Source: an uncultured Gluconobacter sp. (lineage in GTDB: Bacteria; Pseudomonadota; Alphaproteobacteria; Acetobacterales; Acetobacteraceae). Taken from it: DNA of 53,085 nt. Of the stretch, positions 1 through 8,486 are shown one piece after another. Position 1 is the first letter of the stretch, and each line of letters starts with the position of its first letter. The stretch is taken from NCBI GenBank assembly GCA_937880175.1, contig CALFLO010000008.1, positions 1 through 53,085 of the forward strand, in the 5' to 3' direction. The notes under the pieces were generated by a model. It made no database searches. It saw only the letters and a program-made list of their open reading frames with translations, and had not been told where the DNA came from. The translations under genes were made by a program, and so were the position numbers.

Positions 1-838
1 CCTCACAACGGGCCAACTGCGCCGTCAACCCGGGCCGTGGCTTGCAGTTCCGGGGCTGTTTGTCGCGATGTCACCTGTCATCCTGTGGAACGCGCATCAT
101 CACTGGGCCAGCTTTCTCAGGCAGGGAGGAAGGGCAGGAGACTGGCATCCAGCGCGCGCTGTCCAGTTTATGGGCGAACTGCTCGGGGGGCAGATCGGTC
201 TCGCCACGCCCCTCATTTTTGCCCTGTTCGCAACCGGTCTCTGGGCCTGCCTCAAGCGGAACCAGCTTCTGGCATGGCTGGCCCTTGTTCCGATGGCCGT
301 GTTCGTCATGCATGCATTCGGGGACCGTGTTCAGCCAAACTGGCCTGCCGTGATCTATCCGGTTCTGGCTCTTGGCGCCCTCGAAGCGGGCTGGAGTATC
401 CGCTGGCCTGTCATCAGCGGATTGGCGCTGACGGTCATCGTCTGCATTCAGGCGGTCTTTTCGCCTCTGCATCTCGTGCCGCACCGCGATCCGGTCCTGC
501 GCCTGACGGGAGGTTGGGAGATATTTTCCCGTGAGCTCGCCCTGAAGGCCAAAGCGGAGGGGGCAACTGCCCTGGCAGTCGAAGATTATGGTCTGGCGGC
601 CCGGCTGGCGTTCACTCAGAATATCCTGCCTGTTATCGGGACAGACCCGCGCTGGAATCTTTTTCAGCTTCCCGCCGCAGCGAGCGGCAAGGCCGTCATG
701 GTCGAGGAGCAGCGGCATGGCGTGGTTCCTGAAAAAGCGGCCACGCTGTGTCGGGAGGTCCGGGGGCAGGCCATCCGCTGCTACACCTTCAGACCGCCAG
801 AGTTCATGACCGGAGTGCAGCTTCCGGACCGTTCTTAA
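1..838 (+). CDS. Membrane glycosyltransferase, GT39/ArnT-like (C-terminal part)
   Basis: The reading frame is open from base 2 to the stop at 836-838, so the gene begins outside the window and only its last ~278 residues are seen. The visible part has hydrophobic transmembrane stretches (for example after the first ~15 residues and around bases 200-480) and the WNAHHHWASF segment. That segment resembles the 'WN..h.w.SF' element of PMT/ArnT-type (GT39) lipid-linked sugar transferases. Such enzymes move a sugar from a polyprenyl phosphate donor onto a lipid or protein at the periplasmic face. The C-terminal ~100 residues are a soluble domain, as in the family. The acceptor cannot be judged from this fragment. 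It stops 50 bases before motB, and no terminator is visible between them. The family call is fairly secure; the exact role is unknown. Confidence 0.7.
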   Translation, partial: LTTGQLRRQPGPWLAVPGLFVAMSPVILWNAHHHWASFLRQGGRAGDWHPARAVQFMGELLGGQIGLATPLIFALFATGLWACLKRNQLLAWLALVPMAVFVMHAFGDRVQPNWPAVIYPVLALGALEAGWSIRWPVISGLALTVIVCIQAVFSPLHLVPHRDPVLRLTGGWEIFSRELALKAKAEGATALAVEDYGLAARLAFTQNILPVIGTDPRWNLFQLPAAASGKAVMVEEQRHGVVPEKAATLCREVRGQAIRCYTFRPPEFMTGVQLPDRS

Positions 839-888
839 ACCTCTCCTTAAGAACTTGCCCGCCATACTGGGGACACTCAGGAGGCGGG

Positions 889-1824
889 ATGTCCAACCAG
901 AACGGCAAAGAAGCTCGAAAGATCATCATCAAGCGATTTGATGTGGTCGAAGGCGGTCACCACGGAGGGGCGTGGAAAATTGCCTATGCCGACTTCGTAA
1001 CGGCCATGATGGCGTTCTTCCTTGTCATGTGGCTCATCAACGCCACGACGGAAGAACAGCGTAAGGGCATCGCCAATTTCTTCAATCCTATGGCTGTGTG
1101 GAAAGACATGCCACCGCCAGTGGACAACGTTCTGCCCGCAGCCCCGGAGCCGGTGTCTCTGGAGACAAAGGCAGTTGCCCTGAAGCCGGGTAAGGACCAG
1201 TACGGAAAACCACCTCAGGGCGCTGCAAACGCCCAGCAGGCGAAGGATCAGACGCCTCCTGGCGTGCATACGGCACAGATCGTCGTTCTACACGACAACC
1301 AGATCCAGCCCGGGGAACCCCCTGTTACGCCTTCGGCTCCAAAAGCCGAGCAGGAAGCCAGGGTTGCCGCTGCGCAGAAAATCCAGGCCCTCATCAGCAA
1401 TACTCCTGAGCTGGCCGATGTCCGTTCACAGGTCTCGGTCACGGTGGGGGATGACGGACTGCACGTACAGATTGCGGATTCCGAGCATCAGCCGATGTTT
1501 ACCATGGGGCAGTCATCTCCCAACCCTCACGCCGTTCAGTTGATCAGGACGATTGTTCCGTATCTCGAGAAACTGCATGGCAAGCTTTCCATCGCCGGAT
1601 ACACCGACGCCGCTCCTTATCGTCCCGGTCAGTTGAGCAACTGGAGCCTGTCGAGCGCGCGTGCGGTCGCTGTTCGTGATCTCGTTGTCCAGAGCGGTTT
1701 TCCGGACGGACGGCTGAAGTCCATCAGCGGATATGCCGACCGGGATCTTTTTGATCCGAAAGAACCTCTCAACCCCCGGAACCGTCGCATCATCCTGGTG
1801 CTGTCGCCCGATATTTCTCAATAA
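889..1824 (+). CDS. motB: Flagellar motor stator protein MotB
   Basis: 311 residues. The ATG at 889 is preceded by a good ribosome binding site (AGGAGGCGGG); the frame is open further upstream but that part overlaps the preceding gene. Residues 1-28 form a basic cytoplasmic tail. The single membrane helix starts at WKIAYADFVTAMMAF and carries the proton-binding Asp (Asp35) that is essential in MotB proteins. A linker of ~150 residues rich in Pro, Ala and Gln follows, then an OmpA-like peptidoglycan-binding domain from ~residue 190, with the typical GYTD, NWSLSSARA and NRRI elements. MotB anchors the stator to the cell wall and, with MotA, uses the proton gradient to turn the flagellum. It lies directly upstream of motA, the reverse of the usual motA-motB order. 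Confidence 0.95.
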   Translation: MSNQNGKEARKIIIKRFDVVEGGHHGGAWKIAYADFVTAMMAFFLVMWLINATTEEQRKGIANFFNPMAVWKDMPPPVDNVLPAAPEPVSLETKAVALKPGKDQYGKPPQGAANAQQAKDQTPPGVHTAQIVVLHDNQIQPGEPPVTPSAPKAEQEARVAAAQKIQALISNTPELADVRSQVSVTVGDDGLHVQIADSEHQPMFTMGQSSPNPHAVQLIRTIVPYLEKLHGKLSIAGYTDAAPYRPGQLSNWSLSSARAVAVRDLVVQSGFPDGRLKSISGYADRDLFDPKEPLNPRNRRIILVLSPDISQ

Positions 1825-1850
1825 ATTCAAGTCAGTCAGGAAATTTTCGG

Positions 1851-2717
1851 ATGTTCATCATTATCGGTCTGGTCGTTGTTCTGGGCTGCGTTTTCGGATC
1901 GTTCGTTGCATCGGGAGGAGCTATCGGCCCTCTTGTCTCCTCAATGCCTTTCGAACTTCTGACTATCCTGGGAGCCGCGGTTGGGACCTTCCTGATGGCC
2001 AACTCCCTGGGCGCCGTCAAACATCTTCCCGCCGGAATCAAAAAGGCCATGAAAGGCTCCCAGTACGGTCGGGGAGATTACGTCGATCTGTTGAGCCTGC
2101 TGTTCCATATTTCGAAACTGGCATCCTCCAAGGGATTCATGGCGCTGGAATCCCACATCGAAGATCCGCAGGGCAGTACGGTTTTCGGCGCTTTTCCGAA
2201 AATCCGCGACAATCCGCATGTCTGTTCATTCATCTGCGATTATCTGCGTATGGCGGGCATGAACGCCACCGATCCGTATCAGATGGATGAAGTGATGGGG
2301 AACGAGCTCAAGAAGAACATGCGCGAGGAAATGCATCTTCCCCATGCCCTGCAATCCGTTTCCGATGCACTGCCTGCTCTGGGAATTGTGGCCGCGGTTC
2401 TGGGCGTCATCAAGACCATGGCCTCCATCAGCAAGCCGCCGATCGTGCTCGGCGAAATGATCGCAGGCGCGCTGGTGGGAACCTTCCTTGGTATTCTTCT
2501 GGCCTATGGAATTGTTGCTCCGATTGCGAGCCGGCTGGGGGGGGTAGTCGAGGAAGAGTCGTCCTATCTCGACCTCGTTCGTTCCGTCATCGTCGCGCAT
2601 CTTCAGGGAAATGCGCCTCAGGTGAGCGTTGAGATCGGGCGCAAGAGTATTCCTTCAGACCTGATGCCAAGCTTTCAGGAAGTCGAGGAAGCCGTCAGCG
2701 CTGCAGCTGTGGCCTGA
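1851..2717 (+). CDS. motA: Flagellar motor stator protein MotA
   Basis: 288 residues, a normal length for MotA. It starts at the ATG at 1851, 26 bases after motB. There are two N-terminal membrane helices (about residues 2-22 and 32-52), a cytoplasmic loop of ~115 residues rich in charged residues, and two C-terminal helices (about 172-190 and 200-225). The segment LPALGIVAAVLGVIKTM contains the conserved proline thought to couple proton flow to conformational change. MotA forms the ring around the MotB dimer in the inner membrane and pushes on the rotor protein FliG. No other flagellar genes are in the window, so the stator pair is separate from the main flagellar clusters. The stop codon lies 12 bases before an RNA hairpin described separately. 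Confidence 0.95.
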   Translation: MFIIIGLVVVLGCVFGSFVASGGAIGPLVSSMPFELLTILGAAVGTFLMANSLGAVKHLPAGIKKAMKGSQYGRGDYVDLLSLLFHISKLASSKGFMALESHIEDPQGSTVFGAFPKIRDNPHVCSFICDYLRMAGMNATDPYQMDEVMGNELKKNMREEMHLPHALQSVSDALPALGIVAAVLGVIKTMASISKPPIVLGEMIAGALVGTFLGILLAYGIVAPIASRLGGVVEEESSYLDLVRSVIVAHLQGNAPQVSVEIGRKSIPSDLMPSFQEVEEAVSAAAVA

Positions 2718-2729
2718 TCGGTCGGATGT

Positions 2730-2762
2730 CTTTACGATGTCGATATTGTCGGTATCGTAAAG
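2730..2762 (+). promoter_or_regulatory. RNA hairpin between motA and the prolyl oligopeptidase gene
   Basis: As RNA, the + strand folds into an unbroken 15-bp stem. CUUUACGAU (2730-2738) pairs with AUCGUAAAG (2754-2762). The inner six positions pair through three Watson-Crick and three G-U pairs, leaving a loop of only AUU (2745-2747). The G-U pairs would be C-A mismatches in the opposite-strand RNA, so the structure is specific to + strand transcripts. The 3' arm contains AAAGG (2759-2763), the only purine-rich segment in the right place to be the ribosome binding site for the ATG at 2770. It may therefore control translation of the downstream gene. It could alternatively protect or end the motAB transcript, but no U-run follows. 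The pairing is seen directly; the function is inferred. Confidence 0.6.
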
Positions 2763-2769
2763 GCTTTCC

Positions 2770-4887
2770 ATGTTTCCTGTTCTTGCGAGAGCACTGTGCC
2801 TGTCTCTCTCCGTTCTGCCTCTGGCAGCATATGCAGGTCCGTCCTTTCTCCCGTCCCCCGCTGAACTGAACCAGACGGACGGTGCGAAGGCGCTGGGCTG
2901 GGTGAGGGCGCAGAATGCCCACACAGAGGGCGTCCTTACTTCGGATCCCCGCTACAAACCTCTTTATCAAAAAATCCTGACGGCCCAGCAGTCCCCGGCA
3001 CGTCTTGCCGTTCCTACGCAGCAGGGCGGAGAAATCTGGAACTTCTGGCAGGACGACGTCCATGTCCGTGGGATCTGGCGCAGTGCTTCGATAGTGTCCT
3101 TCAATTCCGGTCACCCGACATGGAAAACGCGCTTCGATCTTGATGCTCTGGCGCGTGCCGAGCACGCCAACTGGGTCATGGAAGGTCTGGACTGTCTCGG
3201 CCCGCAGGATCGCTTCTGCCTGATGTCCCTGTCCCAGGCGGGGGAAGATGCACATGTGGTTCGGGAATATGACACCCAGACGGGTTCTTTTGTAAAAGAC
3301 GGCTTTGTTCTGCCATCTGGAAAACAGACGGTCACCTGGGTCGATGCCGATACGCTTCTGGTTTCGCGCGACTGGGGAAAAGGCGATGCGGGGCTGACCC
3401 GCTCGGGCTATCCCTATTCGGTCCGGCGGCTGCGTCGTGGTCAGTCGCTGGCTCAGGCCGTGGAGGTCTATCGTGGACAGACCACGGACATGGACGTCTC
3501 ACCAGAGAGCCTGCGTGATGAGAAGGGGCGGCAGCTTTTTTTCATCAGCCGTCACCGGGATTTCTTTCACACCGAAGTTAGCCTTTTCAATCCTGTCACG
3601 CATCAGCTGAGTCGGCTGCCCCTGCCGGAGAAATACGACAGCCTTTCTTATCTGGACGGCCAGTTGGTCCTCCATCTGCTTCAGGACTGGGGACTGCCCG
3701 ATCGGACACTCCGTGCGGACAGTATTGTCGCACTGGACCCTGCCAAGCCGTCCCAGCCCCAGCTTATTCTGTCGCCGACGTCCCGCCAGACCATTGGGGA
3801 CGGCATGGGGAATGCTGTGGCCGTGACCAGGGATGGTCTGGTGGTTGTGGTGTATGACAACGTCCAGCCTGTCCTGAAGCTTTTTCGGCATGACCCAGGT
3901 GGGGCATGGAGCGCGCGATCCATTGCGCTTCCCCGGAACATGGCAGCGGAAATCGTTTCGTCAGACCCGAAGCTTCCGCAGGCCTATCTTCAGCTTGAAG
4001 GGTTCATTCAGCCGCCGCAGCTCTGGAGCCTCGATACGACCTCGCAGACCACGCAGCCGCTGTATCACCAGCCTGCTCTGTTCGACGCGTCCGGGCTGGT
4101 CGTTGAACAGATGTCGGCGACCAGTACGGACGGCACGGCCATTCCCTATTTTATCGTTCATGGCCGAGACTGGCAGAAGGATGGAGCCCGGCCAACCCTG
4201 ATGACGGCGTATGGCGGTTTCGGACTGTCCTATCTGCCCGTCTATCATCCGGATCTGGGGATTACATGGTTTGACCGTGGTGGCGTGTACGTCATGGCCA
4301 ATATCCGTGGTGGTGGAGAATTCGGCCCGGCATGGCATGATGTTGCACGGCGGGAAGGGCGGCAGAAGGCCTATGATGACTTCGCTGCAGTGGCCCGCGA
4401 TCTGGTTGCCAGGCATATCACGTCGCCCAAGCATCTGGGTCTGCGGGGGCGGTCCAATGGTGGTCTTCTGGCGGGTGTGGAGTTCACGCAGCATCTTGAC
4501 CTGTGGAACGCAGCCATCATTGGCGTTCCTCTTCTGGACATGATGAATTACGAGCAGATGGCGGCAGGCGCGTCATGGGCTGCCGAATATGGCAGCATTT
4601 CCGAACCGGGGCCGCGCGCCTTCTGGGAAAAGATGTCGCCCCTGCAGAACCTGAAGGCCGGGGTATCATATCCTGAGCCGTTCATCTTCACGTCAACGCG
4701 CGATGACCGGGTGGGTCCTATCCATGCGCGTCGGTTTGCGGCCCGGCTTGAGAGCCTGAAGCTGCCCTTCCTGTATTACGAAGACGTGGAGGGCGGCCAT
4801 GCCGGGACAGTCAATGCGACGGAAGTTGCTCATGAGCGTGCTCTGGAAGCCATCTATCTCAGCCAGAAACTGATGGACGCCCCGTAA
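2770..4887 (+). CDS. Exported prolyl oligopeptidase family peptidase (S9A)
   Basis: 705 residues. The first ~22 residues form a signal peptide (hydrophobic core, then AYAG), so the enzyme is probably periplasmic. The N-terminal ~400 residues fit the seven-bladed propeller of prolyl oligopeptidases, and the rest an alpha/beta hydrolase. The oxyanion and nucleophile region is seen as GGGEFGPAWH and GRSNGG (Ser562). The other triad members are Asp645 (in TRDDRV) and His677 (in GGHAG). The family usually has GGSNGG, so Arg at the second position is a small variation. These enzymes cut short proline-containing peptides and would help use peptides from outside. Substrate specificity cannot be read from the sequence. 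The start is set by the signal peptide. Translation may be influenced by the hairpin at 2730-2762. Confidence 0.9.
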   Translation: MFPVLARALCLSLSVLPLAAYAGPSFLPSPAELNQTDGAKALGWVRAQNAHTEGVLTSDPRYKPLYQKILTAQQSPARLAVPTQQGGEIWNFWQDDVHVRGIWRSASIVSFNSGHPTWKTRFDLDALARAEHANWVMEGLDCLGPQDRFCLMSLSQAGEDAHVVREYDTQTGSFVKDGFVLPSGKQTVTWVDADTLLVSRDWGKGDAGLTRSGYPYSVRRLRRGQSLAQAVEVYRGQTTDMDVSPESLRDEKGRQLFFISRHRDFFHTEVSLFNPVTHQLSRLPLPEKYDSLSYLDGQLVLHLLQDWGLPDRTLRADSIVALDPAKPSQPQLILSPTSRQTIGDGMGNAVAVTRDGLVVVVYDNVQPVLKLFRHDPGGAWSARSIALPRNMAAEIVSSDPKLPQAYLQLEGFIQPPQLWSLDTTSQTTQPLYHQPALFDASGLVVEQMSATSTDGTAIPYFIVHGRDWQKDGARPTLMTAYGGFGLSYLPVYHPDLGITWFDRGGVYVMANIRGGGEFGPAWHDVARREGRQKAYDDFAAVARDLVARHITSPKHLGLRGRSNGGLLAGVEFTQHLDLWNAAIIGVPLLDMMNYEQMAAGASWAAEYGSISEPGPRAFWEKMSPLQNLKAGVSYPEPFIFTSTRDDRVGPIHARRFAARLESLKLPFLYYEDVEGGHAGTVNATEVAHERALEAIYLSQKLMDAP

Positions 4888-4958
4888 GCTGCCCGTTTCC
4901 TGTCCGCCCATGGCGGGCAGGGAACTGCGCCTCAGGGAGGCATCAGGATTACAGACAT

Positions 4959-4995
4959 AAAAAAAGCCGCTGTCCCGAAGGATGCGGCTTTTTTT
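4959..4995. terminator. Bidirectional intrinsic terminator
   Basis: AAAAAAAGCCGC (4959-4970) is complementary to GCGGCTTTTTTT (4984-4995) with a 13-nt loop. The A-run and T-run on the two sides make it a terminator in both directions. It serves the prolyl oligopeptidase gene coming from the left and rpsU coming from the right, which converge here. Confidence 0.9.
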
Positions 4996-5016
4996 CCGTT
5001 CGGAGGACGGGAAAGC

Positions 5017-5220
5017 TTAGAAGCCTTCACGCTCCAGACGCTTACGCTCCATCTTGCGGGCGCGACGAACAGCTTCAGCTGCTTCGCGGGCGCGCTTTTC
5101 GGAGGGCTTTTCGAAGTGGCGACGCAGCTTCATTTCACGAAATACGCCTTCGCGCTGCATCTTCTTCTTGAGCGCCTTAAGCGCCTGGTCAACATTGTTG
5201 TCACGAACGAGAACCTGCAC
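5017..5220 (-). CDS. rpsU: Small ribosomal subunit protein bS21
   Basis: 67 residues, typical of alphaproteobacterial bS21. The protein begins [20 protein letters not shown] and has the highly basic C-terminal helix ([17 protein letters not shown]). bS21 sits near the 3' end of 16S rRNA on the 30S subunit and helps translation initiation. An AAGGAG ribosome binding site lies ~11 bases before the ATG at 5220. It is transcribed alone on the minus strand, divergently from def, and ends at the shared terminator. A possible promoter upstream on the minus strand reads TTGCGT-17-TTAAGG, which is weak. Confidence 0.96.
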
Positions 5221-5408
5221 GGTGCCGTCAACTCCTTATGGGCCCGCTCTTCAGCGCCACCCGTGATATGGCAATCCAACTAAGGATGGTGCCCTTAACA
5301 CACCTTTTGCGGGGAACGCAATTCATTCAGGGACGCTTGAATGGATTATTCCCAGCGCGCACTCTGGGATATCCGGATGCCACTCCCGTTTGAAGGACAG
5401 ATGTTTTC

Positions 5409-5921
5409 ATGGCCCTGCTCAAGATTGCCCGCATGGGCCACCCCGTCCTGCATCAGGTGGCACAGGCCGTTTCCGACCCGAAATCCCCGGAAATCCAGTC
5501 GCTCATCGCAGATATGATGGAAACAATGGCCGATGCCCGTGGTGCGGGGCTGGCTGCGCCTCAGGTACATCAGTCCCTGCGGATCTTCGTTTATCACGTT
5601 CCCACGAACCGTGTGGCGAATCCCCAAGAGGCATTGCTGCCCCGCGTCCTCATCAACCCCGAAATCACGCCTGTCGATGATGACATGATGATCTGCAGCG
5701 AAGGCTGTCTGTCGATTCCGGGGTTGCGAGCCGATGTGCCGCGCCATGCGAAGGTGCGGTATTCAGGGCTGGATGAAAATGGCGATCCGGTCGAAGGCGA
5801 GGCGACAGGTTTTCACGCCAATGTCTTGCAGCACGAGAATGATCATCTGGATGGCATCCTCTATCCGCAACGCATTACCGACTTTGCACGATTTGGATAT
5901 GTGGAAGAAATTCTCCGGTGA
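5409..5921 (+). CDS. def: Peptide deformylase
   Basis: 170 residues, the normal length of a type 1 enzyme. It removes the formyl group from the N-terminal methionine of new proteins in the cytoplasm. All three family motifs are present: GAGLAAPQV (residues ~43-51), EGCLSIPG (Cys metal ligand, ~97-104) and QHENDHLDG (HExxH with two His metal ligands, ~138-146). The start follows GAAGGACAG and fits the family. In many bacteria def is followed by fmt; here the stop overlaps the GTG start of a MarR regulator (GTGA), which suggests translational coupling to a regulatory run. The function is secure. Confidence 0.96.
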   Translation: MALLKIARMGHPVLHQVAQAVSDPKSPEIQSLIADMMETMADARGAGLAAPQVHQSLRIFVYHVPTNRVANPQEALLPRVLINPEITPVDDDMMICSEGCLSIPGLRADVPRHAKVRYSGLDENGDPVEGEATGFHANVLQHENDHLDGILYPQRITDFARFGYVEEILR

Positions 5922-6406
5922 ATTCCCGCATTATGGACGTTCCGTCCTCCGCCACGGCGCATCTTTATCTGCGCGAAGACCGTATCCGTCAGTCCTACGA
6001 GGCGATGATGCTGGCCTGGCGCACCCTGAATGCCGACTGCGAGGCCCTCCTTCGTGAAAAGGGACTGGGACCTGCGCATCATCGCATCCTGTTTCTGACA
6101 GCTGTCCATCCCGGCATCACTCCCGGCGTGCTCCTGAACAGCCTTGGCATCACCAAGCAGTCTCTGGGGCGCGCTCTGGGGGATCTGCGGGAGCGCAGGC
6201 TGCTCATTCAGGAAGAAGACCGTCATGACCGACGCAGGCGGCCTCTGCGACTGACGACGACCGGAGAGGCGCTTGAGCGCGAACTGTTCCTGATGATCCG
6301 GGAAGTCATGACCCGGGCGTATCGTGAAGCCGGCATGACGGCCGTCGAGGGATTCCGGCGTGTTCTGGCGCCTCTTCAGGCTTCGGTGGAAAGTCCAGTA
6401 CGATGA
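5918..6406 (+). CDS. MarR-family transcriptional regulator
   Basis: 162 residues with a GTG start overlapping the def stop by 4 nt. An in-frame ATG at 5933 is an alternative and would give 157 residues. The fold is that of a winged-helix MarR protein: an N-terminal dimer helix, a recognition helix region around TPGVLLNSLGITKQSLGRAL, and a wing in ERRLLIQEEDRHDRRRRPL with the conserved D-RR arrangement. Two C-terminal helices complete the dimer interface. MarR proteins usually repress nearby genes and respond to small phenolic ligands or oxidation; no ligand can be inferred here and no obvious redox Cys pair is seen. The stop overlaps the next start (ATGA), so it is probably made together with the two-component pair downstream. 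Confidence 0.85.
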   Translation: MNSRIMDVPSSATAHLYLREDRIRQSYEAMMLAWRTLNADCEALLREKGLGPAHHRILFLTAVHPGITPGVLLNSLGITKQSLGRALGDLRERRLLIQEEDRHDRRRRPLRLTTTGEALERELFLMIREVMTRAYREAGMTAVEGFRRVLAPLQASVESPVR

Positions 6407-7101
6407 GCGATGAGCATATTCTGGTCGTTGATGATGATTCGCGCCTGCTGCGGCTGCTTCAGCGTTACCTGTCCGAAAACGGCTATCGTGTCAGCACGGC
6501 GCCCGATGCCCTGACCGCACGCGAAGTCCTCCAGCGCATTCAGCCGGACGCGCTCGTTCTGGACGTTACGATGCCCGGTGAGGACGGTCTGTCCCTGACG
6601 AACAGTCTGCGCAGGGAAGGGCTGTCGCTTCCGATCCTGCTCCTGACGGCTCGTGGCGAGCCCGCAGACCGGATTGGCGGTCTGGAAGCCGGTGCAGACG
6701 ATTATCTGGGCAAGCCATTTGAGCCCCGCGAACTCCTGCTCCGGCTGCGGGCCCATCTGCGCAGGGTGGTGCCGACCTTGCCGGTGGTCGATGAGGTTCC
6801 CGATATCCTGCGTCTGGGGGAGCTGGAATTCGATGTCAAACGCGGTCTTCTCAGCGGGCCGCAGGGGGCGGTGCATCTGACGGGGGGCGAAGCTGCTCTG
6901 CTCGGCGTTTTGACCAGCCAGCCCGGGACGGTGCTGTCACGGGAGGCCATTGCCCGGGCACTTGAGATGGATGAGATCGGCGAGCGTGCGGTCGATGTTC
7001 AGGTCACCCGTCTGCGCCGCCGCATCGAGCCCGACCCGAAGGAGCCCCGTTTTCTTCATACCGTTCGTGGGAAGGGTTATGTTCTCAAACCGGGACGCTG
7101 A
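6403..7101 (+). CDS. OmpR/PhoB-family response regulator
   Basis: 232 residues. An N-terminal receiver domain (1-120) has the acidic pocket DDD at 10-12, the phosphorylation site Asp54 in VLDVTMPGEDG, the LTARG switch and the Lys of LGKPFEP. A C-terminal winged-helix DNA-binding domain (~130-232) ends with the typical VTRLRRRIEPDP...VRGKGYVL pattern. The start ATG overlaps the MarR stop by 4 nt. The following kinase gene begins before this gene ends, so the two are coupled and very likely partners. Targets are unknown; the kinase resembles EnvZ, so an envelope or osmotic signal is plausible but not shown. Confidence 0.93.
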   Translation: MSDEHILVVDDDSRLLRLLQRYLSENGYRVSTAPDALTAREVLQRIQPDALVLDVTMPGEDGLSLTNSLRREGLSLPILLLTARGEPADRIGGLEAGADDYLGKPFEPRELLLRLRAHLRRVVPTLPVVDEVPDILRLGELEFDVKRGLLSGPQGAVHLTGGEAALLGVLTSQPGTVLSREAIARALEMDEIGERAVDVQVTRLRRRIEPDPKEPRFLHTVRGKGYVLKPGR

Positions 7102-8470
7102 TCCCGCGGTCGAACGGGATGACGCCTGGCAGAAACTGGATCGCCCCTTAAGGCGTATTCTGCCGCGTTCCTTGATGGGGCGGTCCATGCTGATCGTTCT
7201 CATTCCGCTGCTGGTGACGCAGGCCATCGCGCTGGGCCTGTTCTATGGCACCTATCTGAATGTGGTCTCCCGGCGGCTGTCGGATGGCGTTACAGGTGAG
7301 GTCTCGCTTGTTATCGCCATGATCGAGCACGCCTCTTCCGAGCATGAGCGGACGCTCATTCTTCAGGATGCCTCGTCCCGGACCCAGTTGGTATTTTCAT
7401 TCCACCCCACTGAAACGCTGTCCCGGCAGGGTACCAATCATGTGCTCGGCCCGATGGATGATGATTTCGCCCGTTCCATCCAGCAAAATCTTGGCCGTCC
7501 CTATGATGTGGACTGGTCGGAATCTCCCCAGACCGTCCGGGCATCCATCCAGCTTCCGCGCGGTGTGTTGGTGGTCATGGTTCCGGTCAAGCGCTTGAAT
7601 ATCGGGCCGATCTGGCTGTTTGTCGTCTGGGCCGTCAGCAGTTCCATAGTCCTTTTTCTGATTGCCGGCGTGTTCATGCGCAATCAGGTGCGCGCCATCC
7701 GCAGGCTCGGCCATGCTGCTGAACTGTTTGGAATGGGGCGGGATCAGGGGGCGATCCGGCCTCAGGGTGCGCGGGAAGTCCGTCAGGCCGCCATCGCCTT
7801 CAATCGCATGCAGGCCCGCGTTAACCGCTTCGTGGCGCAGAGGACGGCTGTGCTCGCCGGAGTTTCGCATGATCTGCGAACACCGCTGACGAGGCTGCGT
7901 CTGACACTTGCCATGATGCCGACTTTCGGTCCGATCCGTGCGGAGACCCTGAAGCCAGATCTGGCGGATATGGTTGCGGATATTGAAGACATGGAACGCC
8001 TGATCGGCAGCTATCTGTCTTTCGCTCGCGGGGAGGGGGCTGAGGAGCCTGTTCTGACCGATCTGCGGGGAATGCTCGAAGACGTTGCCGCAGCCACTGT
8101 GCGGGCCGGGGGGCAGGTTCTGGGCGTGGAAGGGCGTGAGGGCGTGGAAGCCATGGTCCGTCCGGATGCGCTGCGGCGTGTCCTGACAAATCTTGCGGAA
8201 AATGCCCGGCGTCATGGGGGCGCCATGCGCTTTTCCCTGCGCGAGGCAGAGCGAAGTGTTGAAATCACGGTCGAGGACAATGGCCCCGGCCTGCCAGCAA
8301 ACAGACGGGCGGCGATTTCAGAGCTTAATGGGACGAGCGGCAGTCAGGACGGCGGCAGCGGTCTGGGGCTGACGATCGTACGGGACATCATTCATGCCCA
8401 TGGCGGGTCGATCCGTCTGATGGACAGCCCGCTGGGAGGTCTGGGCATTCTGCTCAGCCTCCCGAAATAG
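7079..8470 (+). CDS. EnvZ-like sensor histidine kinase
   Basis: 463 residues from the ATG at 7079, which overlaps the response regulator by 23 nt; later in-frame ATGs exist around residue 32. Order of parts: a cytoplasmic tail, TM1 (about 36-56), a periplasmic loop of ~115 residues, TM2 (about 178-198), HAMP, and the dimerisation domain with phospho-acceptor His264 in GVSHDLRTPLTRLRL. The ATP-binding domain follows with the N box (NLAENARRHG), the G1 box (VEDNGPGLP) and the G2 box (GSGLGLTIV). It senses an unknown envelope signal and phosphorylates Asp54 of the regulator encoded just upstream. The layout matches EnvZ-type kinases. No terminator is obvious before the converging lipoprotein gene. 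Confidence 0.93.
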   Translation: MFSNRDADPAVERDDAWQKLDRPLRRILPRSLMGRSMLIVLIPLLVTQAIALGLFYGTYLNVVSRRLSDGVTGEVSLVIAMIEHASSEHERTLILQDASSRTQLVFSFHPTETLSRQGTNHVLGPMDDDFARSIQQNLGRPYDVDWSESPQTVRASIQLPRGVLVVMVPVKRLNIGPIWLFVVWAVSSSIVLFLIAGVFMRNQVRAIRRLGHAAELFGMGRDQGAIRPQGAREVRQAAIAFNRMQARVNRFVAQRTAVLAGVSHDLRTPLTRLRLTLAMMPTFGPIRAETLKPDLADMVADIEDMERLIGSYLSFARGEGAEEPVLTDLRGMLEDVAAATVRAGGQVLGVEGREGVEAMVRPDALRRVLTNLAENARRHGGAMRFSLREAERSVEITVEDNGPGLPANRRAAISELNGTSGSQDGGSGLGLTIVRDIIHAHGGSIRLMDSPLGGLGILLSLPK

Positions 8471-8486
8471 TCAGGTCTGTAGAGTC

